This document shows positions 16,827 to 25,772 of a stretch of DNA of 45,712 nucleotides, one piece after another. Positions within the stretch are counted from its first letter, which is position 1; the number at the start of each line of letters is the position of its first letter. Origin of the DNA: Streptomyces sp. GKU 895 (GTDB lineage: Bacteria; Actinomycetota; Actinomycetes; Streptomycetales; Streptomycetaceae). Position numbers and translations under genes: made by a program. The DNA lies in the NCBI GenBank assembly GCA_002027195.1, contig MWJO01000067.1, positions 1 through 45,712 on the forward strand, in the 5' to 3' direction. The notes beneath the pieces were generated by a model. It had not been told where the DNA came from and ran no database searches. It worked only from the letters and a program-made list of their open reading frames with translations.

Positions 16827-17942
16827 ATGGCCGTACGCGGCCGGCACCGCCGGTATCAGCCGAACAGGATCAACCGCGCCTCGCTCACCGTGACGGCGGG
16901 CGGCGCCGGAATGGCGATCCCGCTCATCGGCGCCGGCACCGCGCAGGCCGCCGACGTGGACACCTGGAACAAGGTCGCCGCCTGCGAGTCGAGCAACAAC
17001 TGGAGCATCAACACCGGCAACGGCTACTACGGCGGGCTGCAGTTCACCCGGTCCACCTGGGAGGCCTACGGCGGCACCCGGTACGCCCCGCGCGCCGATC
17101 TCGCCACCAAGGACCAGCAGATCGCCGTCGCGGAGAAGGTGCTGGACGGACAGGGGCCGGGCGCCTGGCCGGTGTGTTCGGTGCGGGCCGGGCTCACCCG
17201 GGGCGGGGACACCCCCGACATCCATCCGGCCGGGGGCACCAAGGCCGCCGTCCCGGACGTGCAGCCGCAGACCACGCCGCAGTCCAGGGCCGGTTCCGCC
17301 GAGATGTACACCGTGGTCCACGGCGACACCCTCTCCGGCATCGCCGGCCGGGAGGACGTCAAGGGCGGCTGGCGCGGGCTGTACGCCGCCAACCGGAAGA
17401 CCATAGGCGCCGATCCGGACCTCATCCTGCCGGGGCAGCGGCTCAGCCTGCGCGGCAAGGCGGCCACGGTCACGACGCAGACGTCCACCAGCCCGGCCAC
17501 CGAGAAGAAGAAGGCGAAGGACACCGAGGAGACCGGCCACCGGCTCGTCGCCCCGGTCGACGCCCCCACCGGCACCCCGTACCACAAGGCCGGTTCCGCC
17601 TGGTCGAAGGGCTATCACACCGGCGTCGACTTCGCCGTCCCCACGGGCACGTCCGTGAAGGCCGTCGCCGCCGGGCGGGTGGTCGCCTCCGGGTGGGCCG
17701 GGTCGTTCGGGTACCAGGTGGTGATCCGGCACTCCGACGGCCGCTACACCCAGTACGCCCATCTCTCCGCGATCTCGGTGAAGGCAGGGCAGAGCGTGAG
17801 CGCCGGACAGCGCATCGGGCGCTCCGGCTCCACGGGCAACAGCACGGGCCCGCATCTGCACTTCGAGGTGCGGACGGGGCCCGGCTTCGGTACCGATGTC
17901 GACCCGGTCGCCTATCTCCGGGCCGGAGGGGTCAGGGTCTGA
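16827..17942 (+). CDS. Secreted cell-wall hydrolase: Rpf-type transglycosylase + LysM + M23 peptidase
   Basis: A 371-residue exported protein. A basic N-terminus and hydrophobic stretch (SLTVTAGGAGMAIPLIGAG) end in a signal-peptidase site near AQAAD (about residue 42). Residues 42-115 are a resuscitation-promoting-factor/transglycosylase domain with catalytic Glu54 (AACESSNNW) and YYGGLQFTRSTWEAYGG; 166-215 a LysM peptidoglycan-binding repeat (YTVVHGDTLSGIAGRED, DLILPGQRL); 250-365 an M23 metallopeptidase with zinc ligands H264, D268 and H345 and catalytic H343 (HTGVD, HLHFEV). It can thus cut both glycan strands and peptide bridges and should act in germination and growth; it resembles Streptomyces RpfD-type proteins. 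GGGGGAG lies 5 bases before the ATG. Divergent from gnd. Confidence 0.92.
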   Translation: MAVRGRHRRYQPNRINRASLTVTAGGAGMAIPLIGAGTAQAADVDTWNKVAACESSNNWSINTGNGYYGGLQFTRSTWEAYGGTRYAPRADLATKDQQIAVAEKVLDGQGPGAWPVCSVRAGLTRGGDTPDIHPAGGTKAAVPDVQPQTTPQSRAGSAEMYTVVHGDTLSGIAGREDVKGGWRGLYAANRKTIGADPDLILPGQRLSLRGKAATVTTQTSTSPATEKKKAKDTEETGHRLVAPVDAPTGTPYHKAGSAWSKGYHTGVDFAVPTGTSVKAVAAGRVVASGWAGSFGYQVVIRHSDGRYTQYAHLSAISVKAGQSVSAGQRIGRSGSTGNSTGPHLHFEVRTGPGFGTDVDPVAYLRAGGVRV

Positions 17943-17961
17943 TCCCGGGACTCGGGATCAG
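17939..17961. terminator. Perfect hairpin between convergent genes
   Basis: CTGATCCCG (17939-17947) and CGGGATCAG (17953-17961), 9 bp, 5-base loop. It includes the stop codon of the cell-wall hydrolase gene and lies 12 bp from the stop of the convergent transporter gene, so it probably ends transcription in both directions. Confidence 0.68.
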
Positions 17962-17972
17962 GACCCCGCCCC

Positions 17973-19188
17973 TCAGGATTTGACCCTCATGCGGTGCCGG
18001 TCGAGGACCGGCATGGGGATGTAGGAGGCGCCGTAGAGCGGGCCGACGTAGAAGATCGGGCGCTCCTCGGTGTCCAGGGCGTCGGCGTCGTCCGGCTGCG
18101 GCGCCGGTACGAGGACGTCGACGTCCTCCAGGGCCGCCTCGGCGGTCGCGACGAGGACGTCCTCCCGTACCGCCGACCCGGCCGCCGACACCAGGACCTC
18201 TTCGCGGGTCTGACCGGGCTGACCGGGCAGGGACGCGAGCAGCTCCGCGGCCGAGGCGGGCACCTGCACCCGCAGCTCGTCCGCCTGCGGGTCCCGCGCC
18301 GGCTCCGGGTCCCCCGGCCTGGGCCGGCAGCCGCACCGGCTCCTGCGGTACCGACTCGGTGCGGGCGATCCGCTCCGACGTCAGCAGGATCAGGCCGCCC
18401 GCCGCCACCACACCGCAGCTCAGGGCGAGAGCGGTGCCCGTGGTGCCGTAGCGGAAGGTCTCGCCGAACATCGTGATGCCGACGACGGCCGCGACCACCG
18501 GGTTCACGACGGTCAGCGTGGCCAGCGGAGCCGCGAGGCCGGCGCCCCGGTAGGAGGCCTGGGAGAGCAGCATGCCGGCCGTGGCCAGGACCGCGATCAC
18601 GGCGAGGGAGGGCACGTCGGCCACCGAGACGCCGCCGGTCCAGTCGACCGCGACGGTCTTGGTGAACACCGAGGACATGCCGAACGCGATACCCGACCCG
18701 GTGGCGAGCAGGATGCTGCGCACCGCCGGGTGTCGGTGGGCGGCCCGGCCCGCGATCATCAGGGCGACGACCGCGATGCCGGTGACCGTCGCGACGGCCA
18801 CCCGCTGGGCGGTGTCCAGGGACTGCGCGTCGGACGCGCCGACCAGGGACAGCAGACCCGCGAGACCGACGGTCGCCATGATCGCGCCGCGCCACGCGGT
18901 CGCCCCGGCCTTGCGGCCGACGAACAGCGCGGCCATGGGCAGGGCGAAGACGATGGTCAGGGCGCCGAGCGGCTGGACCAGGCTGAGGGGGCCGAACGCC
19001 AGCGCCACCACGTGCAGCAGTCCGCCGAGGCCGTTCAGCGCGACCGCCGCCCACCAGCTGGGCCGGCGCAGCGGCGCGAACTGCTGCTCGGGGGAGGACA
19101 CCGCGACCTGCTCCTGGACGATCGCCCCGCCCGCGTAGGCCACGGCGGAGACGAGCGACAGGACGACGGACAACGCGAGGGCGCTCAT
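17973..19188 (-). CDS. EamA/DMT-family transporter with long hydrophilic tail (one frameshift)
   Basis: About 405 residues after repair. Residues 1-280 form about ten hydrophobic spans in two repeated halves, as in drug/metabolite transporters (SALALSVVLSLVSAVAYAGG, PLSLVQPLGALTIVFALPMA, VNPVVAAVVGITMFGE). An unusual acidic tail of about 110 residues follows (QADELRVQVPASAAELLASL; PIFYVGPLYGASYIPMPVLD). The frame breaks in a C5 run at 18311-18315 (G5 on the coding strand); removing one base gives the continuous reading AGDPEPARDPQADEL. GAGGAG lies 7 bases before ATG 19188. Substrate unknown. The tail is in a biased GC-rich code but looks real because it is open and ends just before the terminator. 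Confidence 0.82.
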
Positions 19189-19416
19189 CAGCAGCTCCTC
19201 TGCGTGAAGCGGGGCTTTCGGCCCCGGCGCGGCGAACGGTCGGCTTCCATGTGCAACACGATGCCGTGGAATGCCATTCCCGTCGTCGTACCTGAGCACG
19301 CAATGGGTCCTACTGCCGATGGAGTACTACGGAGGGTCAGTCCTCCCCAGGGTGGGTGACACTGCCCTGCGCCCCCCTGATGCCGCCCCCTAAGGGCCTT
19401 GGTACTACTGCTCCTC

Positions 19417-20154
19417 GTGGACCTCGACGCCGATCTCGCCGCGCTCCGCCCGCTCGGCGGCTTCTTCCTACTACGCACGGGTGCGCCGCCGCGTTCAACG
19501 CTGCCGACGCTCGCACGGGCGTACGACATCGAAAAGTCGGATGTTTACGAAGAATCCGTGACTTTTCGTATCCGCAAGGTGGCCGATTCCCTTCAGGCGC
19601 CGGAGATGCGGATCGCCGCCTCGATCGCCCAGCAGGGCCTCGCCGCCCGCCTGTGGTCCGCGGCCCTCGGCTGCGCCGTGCTCTACGGCCAGGTCCCCGA
19701 CCTCGACGCCCGGCTGCTGCGCTGGGACGCCGACGCCGGCGCCCCCGACGACCTGTGGCTCACCGAGGTGCACGCGCTGCCCGGCGGCGCGGCAACCCTC
19801 GCGGTGGTCGTCCTGGAAGGGCACCTGGAGCCGCTGGCGGCGGCACTGCGGGCCCGCCACCGCCTCGCCCCCGGCCTGCTGCGCGGCAACGCCGCCTCCG
19901 CGCTCGCCGGAGCCGCCCGGCAGCTGTCGGGCTGGGCCCGCGCGCACGGCCGTACCGAGGTGGCCGCCCGCACCCGCGCCCTGACCACGGAACTCCTCGC
20001 CCACCCCCTCCTCGCCGGCACCGGCACCCTGACCGGCACCGCCTTCCGGCGCCGCAGCTGCTGCCTCTACTACCGCGTCCCCGGCGGAGGCGTCTGCGGC
20101 GACTGTTGCTTCACACGACCCCCGCGCTCTTCCCCGCGCGCCGCATCTGGGTGA
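19417..20154 (+). CDS. FhuF-like (2Fe-2S)-binding protein
   Basis: About 245 residues. The hallmark is the C-terminal cysteine cluster SCCLYYRVPGGGVCGDCC (CC-x10-CxxC), the 2Fe-2S ligand motif of ferric-siderophore reductases such as FhuF; the central part (ASIAQQGLAARLWSAALGCAVL) is also family-like. It probably reduces ferric siderophores in the cytoplasm, though no siderophore genes are adjacent. I chose GTG 19417 (VDLDADLAALRPLGGFFLL); a TTG at 19399 is possible. Divergent from the transporter gene. In the leader, TACTAC occurs at 19325 and 19403 and again inside the gene at 19469; no iron-box match was recognised. Confidence 0.78.
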   Translation: MDLDADLAALRPLGGFFLLRTGAPPRSTLPTLARAYDIEKSDVYEESVTFRIRKVADSLQAPEMRIAASIAQQGLAARLWSAALGCAVLYGQVPDLDARLLRWDADAGAPDDLWLTEVHALPGGAATLAVVVLEGHLEPLAAALRARHRLAPGLLRGNAASALAGAARQLSGWARAHGRTEVAARTRALTTELLAHPLLAGTGTLTGTAFRRRSCCLYYRVPGGGVCGDCCFTRPPRSSPRAASG

Positions 20155-20194
20155 CCATGAAGGGCAACCAGCCGCTGAGAACAGGGGGTTCCGG

Positions 20195-21346
20195 GTGCGA
20201 GTGGGCCTGCTGACCCGGGAGTACCCGCCGGACGTGTACGGCGGCGCGGGCGTCCATGTCGAGTTCCTCGCCCGGGAGTTGGCCGCCCTGGCCGACGTCG
20301 AGGTGCACTGCTGGGGCGAGGGCCGCGGCGTGGGCGTGGTGCGCCACCGCCCCTGGTCCGTGCTCGACACCGCCAACGACGCGCTGCGCACCTTCTCCGT
20401 GGACCTCGCGATGACCGCGGGCCTCGAAGGCCGCGAACTGGTGCACTCCCACACCTGGTACGCCAACCTCGCCGGCCACCTCGGCAAGCTCCTGTACGGC
20501 ATCCCGCACGTGATGACCGCCCACTCCCTGGAGCCGCTGCGCCCCTGGAAGGCCGAGCAGCTCGGCGGTGGATACGCCCTGTCGAGCTGGGCCGAGCGCA
20601 CCGCGATCGAGTCCGCCGACGCGGTGATCGCGGTCTCCGGCGCCATGCGCGAGGACATCCTCGCCTGCTACCCGGCCCTCGACCCGGCCCGGGTGCACAT
20701 CGTGCACAACGGCATCGACACCACCCTCTACCGCCCCGACCACGGCACCGATGCCCTCACCCGCATCGGTCTCGACCCCGACCGGCCCTACGTGCTCTTC
20801 GTCGGCCGCATCACCCGACAGAAGGGCGTGCCCCATCTGCTCCGCGCGGTACGGGACATCGACCCCGCCGCCCAGGTCGTGCTGTGTGCAGGAGCGCCGG
20901 ACACCCCGGAGATCGACCGTGAATTCCGGCAGCTGTACGAGGAGTTGAGCCGGGTCCGTGAGGGCGTGCACTGGATCCCGCAGATGCTGCCCCGCCCCGA
21001 CGTGATCCAACTCCTCACCCACGCGGCCGTGTTCGTCTGCCCCTCGGTGTACGAACCGCTCGGCATCGTCAACCTCGAAGCCATGGCGTGCGGAACTCCC
21101 GTGGTGGCCTCGCGCATCGGCGGCATCCCGGAGGTCGTCGACGACGGCAAGACCGGGCTGCTCGTGCCGGTGGACGACGACTTCGAGCCAGCCCTCGCCC
21201 GCGCGCTGGACTCGGTCCTCGGTGATCCGGAGGGCGCCCGGCGGATGGGCGAGGCCGGACGTGAGCGCGCGGTGGGGGAGTTCGGCTGGGACGCGGTCGC
21301 CCGGCGGACGGTGCGGCTCTACGAGGAGATCCTCAAACAGGCGTAG
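20195..21346 (+). CDS. glgA: Actinobacterial glycogen synthase / ADP-glucose glycosyltransferase (GT4)
   Basis: A 383-residue GT-B fold enzyme. The N-terminal domain has LLTREYPPDVYGGAGVHVEF; the C-terminal nucleotide-sugar site has FVGRITRQKGVPHLL and YEPLGIVNLEAMACGTPVVA with the EX7E pair. It is the short actinobacterial form, which in mycobacteria (GlgM) makes maltose 1-phosphate from ADP-glucose for alpha-glucan synthesis; some are annotated as glycogen synthase. GTG start 20195 follows an in-frame purine-rich GGGGG. It lies 53 bp before glgC on the same strand, so the two probably form one unit supplying and using ADP-glucose. Confidence 0.92.
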   Translation: MRVGLLTREYPPDVYGGAGVHVEFLARELAALADVEVHCWGEGRGVGVVRHRPWSVLDTANDALRTFSVDLAMTAGLEGRELVHSHTWYANLAGHLGKLLYGIPHVMTAHSLEPLRPWKAEQLGGGYALSSWAERTAIESADAVIAVSGAMREDILACYPALDPARVHIVHNGIDTTLYRPDHGTDALTRIGLDPDRPYVLFVGRITRQKGVPHLLRAVRDIDPAAQVVLCAGAPDTPEIDREFRQLYEELSRVREGVHWIPQMLPRPDVIQLLTHAAVFVCPSVYEPLGIVNLEAMACGTPVVASRIGGIPEVVDDGKTGLLVPVDDDFEPALARALDSVLGDPEGARRMGEAGRERAVGEFGWDAVARRTVRLYEEILKQA

Positions 21347-21399
21347 TGCGCCCCGGGCAGGGGCAGGCATGGGTCACAACCAGGGTGAGGGGAGCGACC

Positions 21400-22620
21400 A
21401 TGCGTCGTGGTGGACCTTCGGTGCTCGGGATCGTACTGGCGGGCGGAGAGGGCAAGCGCCTGATGCCCCTGACCGGTGACCGCGCGAAACCCGCGGTCAC
21501 CTTCGGCGGAACGTATCGCCTGGTGGACTTCGTCCTGTCCAACCTCGTCAACGGAGACATCCTGCGCATCTGCGTGCTGACGCAGTACAAGTCGCACTCG
21601 CTCGACCGGCACATCACCACGACCTGGCGGATGTCCAGCCTGCTCGGCAACTACGTCACCCCCGTCCCGGCCCAGCAGCGGCTCGGCCCCCGCTGGTACC
21701 TGGGCAGCGCGGACGCGATCCTGCAGTCCCTCAACCTGATCTACGACGAACGGCCCGAGTACGTCGCGGTGTTCGGCGCCGACCACGTGTACCGCATGGA
21801 CCCGCGCCAGATGCTCGCCCAGCACATCGAGGGCGGCGCGGGCGTGACGGTGGCCGGGATCCGCGTCCCGCGCTCGGAGTCCTCGCAGTTCGGGGTGATC
21901 ACCCCCGGCTCGGACGGGCTCACGGTGGACCGCTTCCTGGAGAAGCCCGCCGACCCGCCCGGTCTCGCCGACGACCCGGAGTGCGTCTTCGCCTCCATGG
22001 GCAACTACATCTTCACCACCAAGGCCCTGATAGAGGCCCTCCAGCGGGACGCCGAGGACGAGCGCTCGGTGCACGACATGGGCGGCTCGATCCTGCCCCA
22101 GCTCACCGAGCGCGGCGAGGCCCAGCTGTACGACTTCAGCGCCAACCACGTCCCCGGCGAGACCAACCGGGACCGCGGCTACTGGCGGGACGTCGGCACC
22201 CTGGACGCGTACTACGACGCCCACATGGACCTCATCGCCGAGCGTCCCGCCTTCAACCTCTACAACCGGCAGTGGCCCATCTACACCCACTCCGGCCAGC
22301 TGTCCCCGGCCCGCTTCAACGCCGGCGGCATCGCCAGCGAGTCCATCATCAGCGCGGGCTGCCTGATCCGGGGGCAGGTCACCCGGTCGGTGCTGTCGCC
22401 CGGGGTGGTGGTCGACCCGGGGGCGGTCGTGCAGGGGTCGGTGCTGCACGACAACGTCAAGATCGGGCGGGGTGCGGTGGTGCGGGGCGCGGTCCTCGAC
22501 AAGAACGTGGAGGTGCCACCGGGTGCCACGATCGGGGTGAATCCTGAGCGCGACGCCGAGCTCTACACGGTCTCCAAGGGCGGGGTGATCGCACTCGGGA
22601 AGGGCCAGCAGGTGTCCTGA
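21400..22620 (+). CDS. glgC: Glucose-1-phosphate adenylyltransferase (ADP-glucose pyrophosphorylase)
   Basis: A 406-residue enzyme making ADP-glucose from ATP and glucose 1-phosphate, the committed step to glycogen and alpha-glucan. The nucleotidyltransferase domain begins VLGIVLAGGEGKRLMPLT with the catalytic Arg/Lys loop; RAKPAVTFGGTYRLVDF, FGADHVYRMD and the sugar-phosphate site follow, then a left-handed beta-helix with hexapeptide repeats (SVLSPGVVVDPGAVVQGSVL). GGGGAG lies 6 bases before ATG 21400. Full length. Adjacent glgA uses its product. Confidence 0.96.
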   Translation: MRRGGPSVLGIVLAGGEGKRLMPLTGDRAKPAVTFGGTYRLVDFVLSNLVNGDILRICVLTQYKSHSLDRHITTTWRMSSLLGNYVTPVPAQQRLGPRWYLGSADAILQSLNLIYDERPEYVAVFGADHVYRMDPRQMLAQHIEGGAGVTVAGIRVPRSESSQFGVITPGSDGLTVDRFLEKPADPPGLADDPECVFASMGNYIFTTKALIEALQRDAEDERSVHDMGGSILPQLTERGEAQLYDFSANHVPGETNRDRGYWRDVGTLDAYYDAHMDLIAERPAFNLYNRQWPIYTHSGQLSPARFNAGGIASESIISAGCLIRGQVTRSVLSPGVVVDPGAVVQGSVLHDNVKIGRGAVVRGAVLDKNVEVPPGATIGVNPERDAELYTVSKGGVIALGKGQQVS

Positions 22621-22626
22621 GCTCCG

Positions 22627-22661
22627 CCTCCGATGCGCCAGTGAACCCTGGGGCGCGGAGG
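22627..22661 (+). terminator. Hairpin after glgC
   Basis: CCTCC...GCGCC (22627-22639) pairs with GGCGC-GGAGG (22652-22661) with a 3-base bulge on the left arm. It begins 6 bp after the glgC stop, in the 148-bp gap before the acyltransferase gene. The lower-GC stretch after it (22668-22715) may hold the promoter of the next gene. Confidence 0.5.
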
Positions 22662-22768
22662 GCCGGACTTAATCTGCTGTTAACTGTGCGTAGCTTGATC
22701 GTACTTGACCGTAATCGCCCGGGGGCGGTTGACTGCTTGTGCACCCGTCGTCGACGCGAGGCAAGCCA

Positions 22769-24087
22769 TTGACTTCAGATCTGCTCGCCCCTCTCGACCT
22801 GGCGTTCTGGAACATCGAGTCCGCCGAGCACCCCATGCACCTGGGTGCCCTCGGCGTCTTCTCGGCGCACTCGCCCACCGCGGGCGCCCACGCGGCCGAC
22901 CTGCTCGCGGCCCGGGCGCCGCGGTGCCCGGCCTGCGGATGCGCATCCGGGACGTCTGGCAGCCGCTGGCCTTCGGAGGGGCGACGCGCGAACCCGCCCC
23001 CGACTTCGACCCCCTGGACCACGTCCGGCTGCACGCGCCCACCGCCGACTTCCACACCGACGCCGGCCGGCTCATGGAACGCCCGCTGGAACGCGGCCGG
23101 CCGCCGTGGGAGGCGCATGTCCTGCCGGGGGAGGACGGTGCCTCCTTCGCCGTGCTCTTCAAGTTCCACCACGCCCTGGCCGACGGTCTGCGCGCCCTGA
23201 CGCTGGCCGCGGCGATCCTGGACCCGATGGACATGCCGGCCCGCACGCCGCGCCCCGAGCAGCCGTCGAAGGGCTTCTTCCCGGACGTGCGCAAGCTGCC
23301 CGGGCTGGTCCGCGGAGCCGTCTCCGACGTCGGCCGGGCTCTCGACATCGGAGCGTCCGTCGCGCTCTCCACGGTCGGCGTGCGCTCCTCGGCGGCCCTC
23401 ACCGCCGAGCCGAGCGGCACCCGCCGTACGGCCGGGGTGGTCATCGACCTCGACGACGTGCACCGCGTCCGCAAGATACGGGGCGGCACCGTCAACGACG
23501 TCCTCATCGCCGTCGTCGCGGGTGCCCTGCGGCGCTGGCTCGACGAGCGGGGCGACGGCAGCGACGGCGTCGCGCCCCGCGCCCTCATCCCCGTCTCCAA
23601 GCGCCGCCCGCGCACCGCCCACCCACAGGGCAACCGCCTCTCCGGCTACCTCGTACGGCTCCCGGTCGACGACCCCGACCCGCTGGCCCGCCTGGACACC
23701 GTGCGCACCGCCATGGACCGCAAGAAGGACGCCGGACCCAACCGGGGCGCCGGTGCCGTCGCGCTCCTCGCCGACCACGTCCCCGCGCTCGGCCACCGGC
23801 TCGGCGGGCCTCTGGTCAGCCAGGCCGCCCGGCTCTGGTTCGACATCCTCGTCACCAGCGTGCCGCTGCCCAGCCTCGGCCTGAAGCTCGGCGGCAACCC
23901 GGTCACCCAGGTCTTCCCGTTCGCCCCGCTGGCCCGCGGCCAGTCCCTGGCGATCGCCGTCTCGACGTACCGCGGCCATGTCCACTACGGCCTGGTCGCC
24001 GACGCGGAGGCGGTGCCGGATCTGGACGTCCTGGCCCGGGCGCTCACCGCGGAGGTGGAGACGCTCATCACCGCCTGCGAGGCTTGA
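22769..24087 (+). CDS. Wax ester synthase / diacylglycerol acyltransferase (WS/DGAT; one frameshift)
   Basis: About 439 residues after repair. It joins acyl-CoA to diacylglycerol or fatty alcohols, making storage triacylglycerol or wax. The catalytic HHxxxDG is HHALADG at about residues 134-140; GTVNDVLIAVVAGALRRWL and SVPLPSLGLKLGG (the conserved N/S-V-P-G-P region variant) support the family. Start is a TTG at 22769 (TSDLLAPLDLAFWNIESAEH), the normal N-terminus, with only a weak ribosome site. The frame breaks at 22911-22922 in CCCGGGCGCC; restoring one base gives LLAARAAAVPGLRMRIRDVW. The studied Streptomyces coelicolor enzyme Sco0958 is of this type. It sits beside glgAC, so this is a carbon-storage neighbourhood. 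Confidence 0.88.
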
Positions 24088-24190
24088 CCCTCCCGATTTT
24101 TGGAGGACCGGCCCGGCGCTCCGTAGAATTCCCCGTTCGAAAGCGGACGCGGTCGGAGCGCCGCACGGGGCAGCAGGGAACGGCAGCGCG

Positions 24191-25696
24191 ATGACGGTGA
24201 CAGAGGACGGCTCGGCGATCACGGACGAGGCCGTGGACGAGGTCGTGTACGGCCCCGGGATCGACCCCGAGCGGCTGGCCGTCTGCCTCAGCGTGCTCGA
24301 CGAGCTCGACAAGCTGGAGGTCGACCACCCGGACGCGATCGCCGTGCGCCGGGCCACCGCCGGGATCTACCGCACCGTCAAGCAGCGCCGCCGCCAGGAG
24401 CGCCGGGCCGCCAAGACCGCCCACGACAAGGCGGTCACCGAGGCCACCGCGACCGGCTCCGCCCAGCGCATCGACGACGAGACCGAGGGCATCCTGCCGT
24501 CGTCCGTCACCGAGGCCGGCAAGATCGCCGGGATACTCCAGCGCCCCCGCTCCTGCTACACCTGCAAGACCCGGTACGTGGAAGTCGACTACTTCTACCA
24601 CCAGCTCTGTCCGGACTGCGCCGCGCTGAACCGCGCCAAGCGCGACGTCCGCGCCGACCTCACCGGCAAGCGCGCCCTGCTCACCGGCGGCCGCGCCAAG
24701 ATCGGCATGTACATCGCGCTCAGGCTGCTGCGCGACGGCGCCCACACCACGATCACCACGCGCTTCCCCAAGGACGCCATCCGCCGCTTCAAGGCCATGG
24801 ACGACTCCGGGGACTGGATGCACCGCCTGGAGGTCGTCGGCATCGACCTGCGCGACCCCGCCCAGGCTGTCGCCCTCGCCGACCAGGTCGCCGAGGCCGG
24901 TCCGCTCGACATCCTGGTCAACAACGCGACCCAGACCGTACGGCGCCTGCCCTCGGCGTACGCCGCCCTGGTCGAGGGCGAGAGCGCCCCGCTGCCCGCC
25001 GGTGAGCTGCCCGCCCACCACGTCATCGGCGCCTTCGGCTCCGGCGCCGTCGACGGCCTGGCCTCGCTGCCCGCCGGGATCTCCGGCATCGACGCCCAGC
25101 AGGTCGCCGACCTCGCGCTCGTCGCGGGCAACGCCAGCGTCGCCAAGCACCTCGACGGCACCGCCATCGACGCGGGCGGCCTCGTCCCCGACGTCGTCGA
25201 CACCAACACCTGGGTGCAGACCATCGAGCAGATCTCCCCGGTGGAACTGCTCGAGACCCAGCTGTGCAACTACACGGCGCCGTTCATCCTGATCAGCAAG
25301 CTGCGCCCGAGCATGGCCGAGGCCGCGAAGAAGGCGGCGAGCGGCCGGGCCTACGTCGTGAACGTCTCCGCGATGGAGGGCGTCTTCGGCCGCGGCTACA
25401 AGGGCGCGGGCCACCCCAACACCAACGCCGCCAAGGCCGCCATGAACATGGTCACGCGGACCAGCGGCCAGGAGATGTTCCAGACCGACGGCATCCTGAT
25501 GACGTCCGTCGACACCGGCTGGATCACCGACGAGCGCCCCCACTTCGACAAGCTGCGCCTCGCCGAGGAGGGCTTCCACGCCCCGCTCGACCTGGTGGAC
25601 GGCGCGGCCCGGGTCTACGATCCGATCGTGCGCGGCGAACAGGGCGAGGACCTCTACGGCGTCTTCCTCAAGGACTACGCGCCCGGGAAGTGGTGA
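24191..25696 (+). CDS. Large SDR-family protein with N-terminal zinc ribbon and non-canonical catalytic site
   Basis: A 501-residue protein. Residues 1-115 are acidic then basic helix (VKQRRRQERRAAKTAHDKAV); C122-x2-C125 and C140-x2-C143 form a likely zinc ribbon; from 165 an SDR Rossmann fold follows, TGGRAKIGMYIALRLL with the GxxxGxG-like loop, DLRDP, and NNAT. In place of the YxxxK active site it has T411-N-A-A-K415 (NTNAAKAAMNM), after NVSAMEGVF. The Tyr is therefore absent; uncharacterised relatives with NTNxAK are known to me across bacteria and eukaryotes, so this is a lineage trait rather than a mutation. A Tyr nearby (GYKGAGH) might substitute. Reaction unknown. It lies 103 bp after the acyltransferase gene. 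Confidence 0.8.
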   Translation: MTVTEDGSAITDEAVDEVVYGPGIDPERLAVCLSVLDELDKLEVDHPDAIAVRRATAGIYRTVKQRRRQERRAAKTAHDKAVTEATATGSAQRIDDETEGILPSSVTEAGKIAGILQRPRSCYTCKTRYVEVDYFYHQLCPDCAALNRAKRDVRADLTGKRALLTGGRAKIGMYIALRLLRDGAHTTITTRFPKDAIRRFKAMDDSGDWMHRLEVVGIDLRDPAQAVALADQVAEAGPLDILVNNATQTVRRLPSAYAALVEGESAPLPAGELPAHHVIGAFGSGAVDGLASLPAGISGIDAQQVADLALVAGNASVAKHLDGTAIDAGGLVPDVVDTNTWVQTIEQISPVELLETQLCNYTAPFILISKLRPSMAEAAKKAASGRAYVVNVSAMEGVFGRGYKGAGHPNTNAAKAAMNMVTRTSGQEMFQTDGILMTSVDTGWITDERPHFDKLRLAEEGFHAPLDLVDGAARVYDPIVRGEQGEDLYGVFLKDYAPGKW

Positions 25697-25697
25697 C

Positions 25698-25725
25698 GCG
25701 CCGGCCGTGACGTGTCACGCGGCGC
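25698..25725 (+). terminator. Hairpin after the large SDR gene
   Basis: CGTGAC/GTCACG flanked by GCGCC/GGCGC (25698-25725), starting 1 bp after the stop. The loop is minimal, so the top pairs probably open. Confidence 0.45.
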
Positions 25726-25772
25726 CCGACTGGGAACCCGGACCCTGGTGACTACCGCGCCAGGAGTGAGTC

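Noticed and set aside
19189..19416. Repeated TACTAC elements as an iron-responsive operator for the FhuF-like gene
   Set aside because: Only short 6-base matches, one of them inside the gene, and no resemblance to the known 19-bp iron box.
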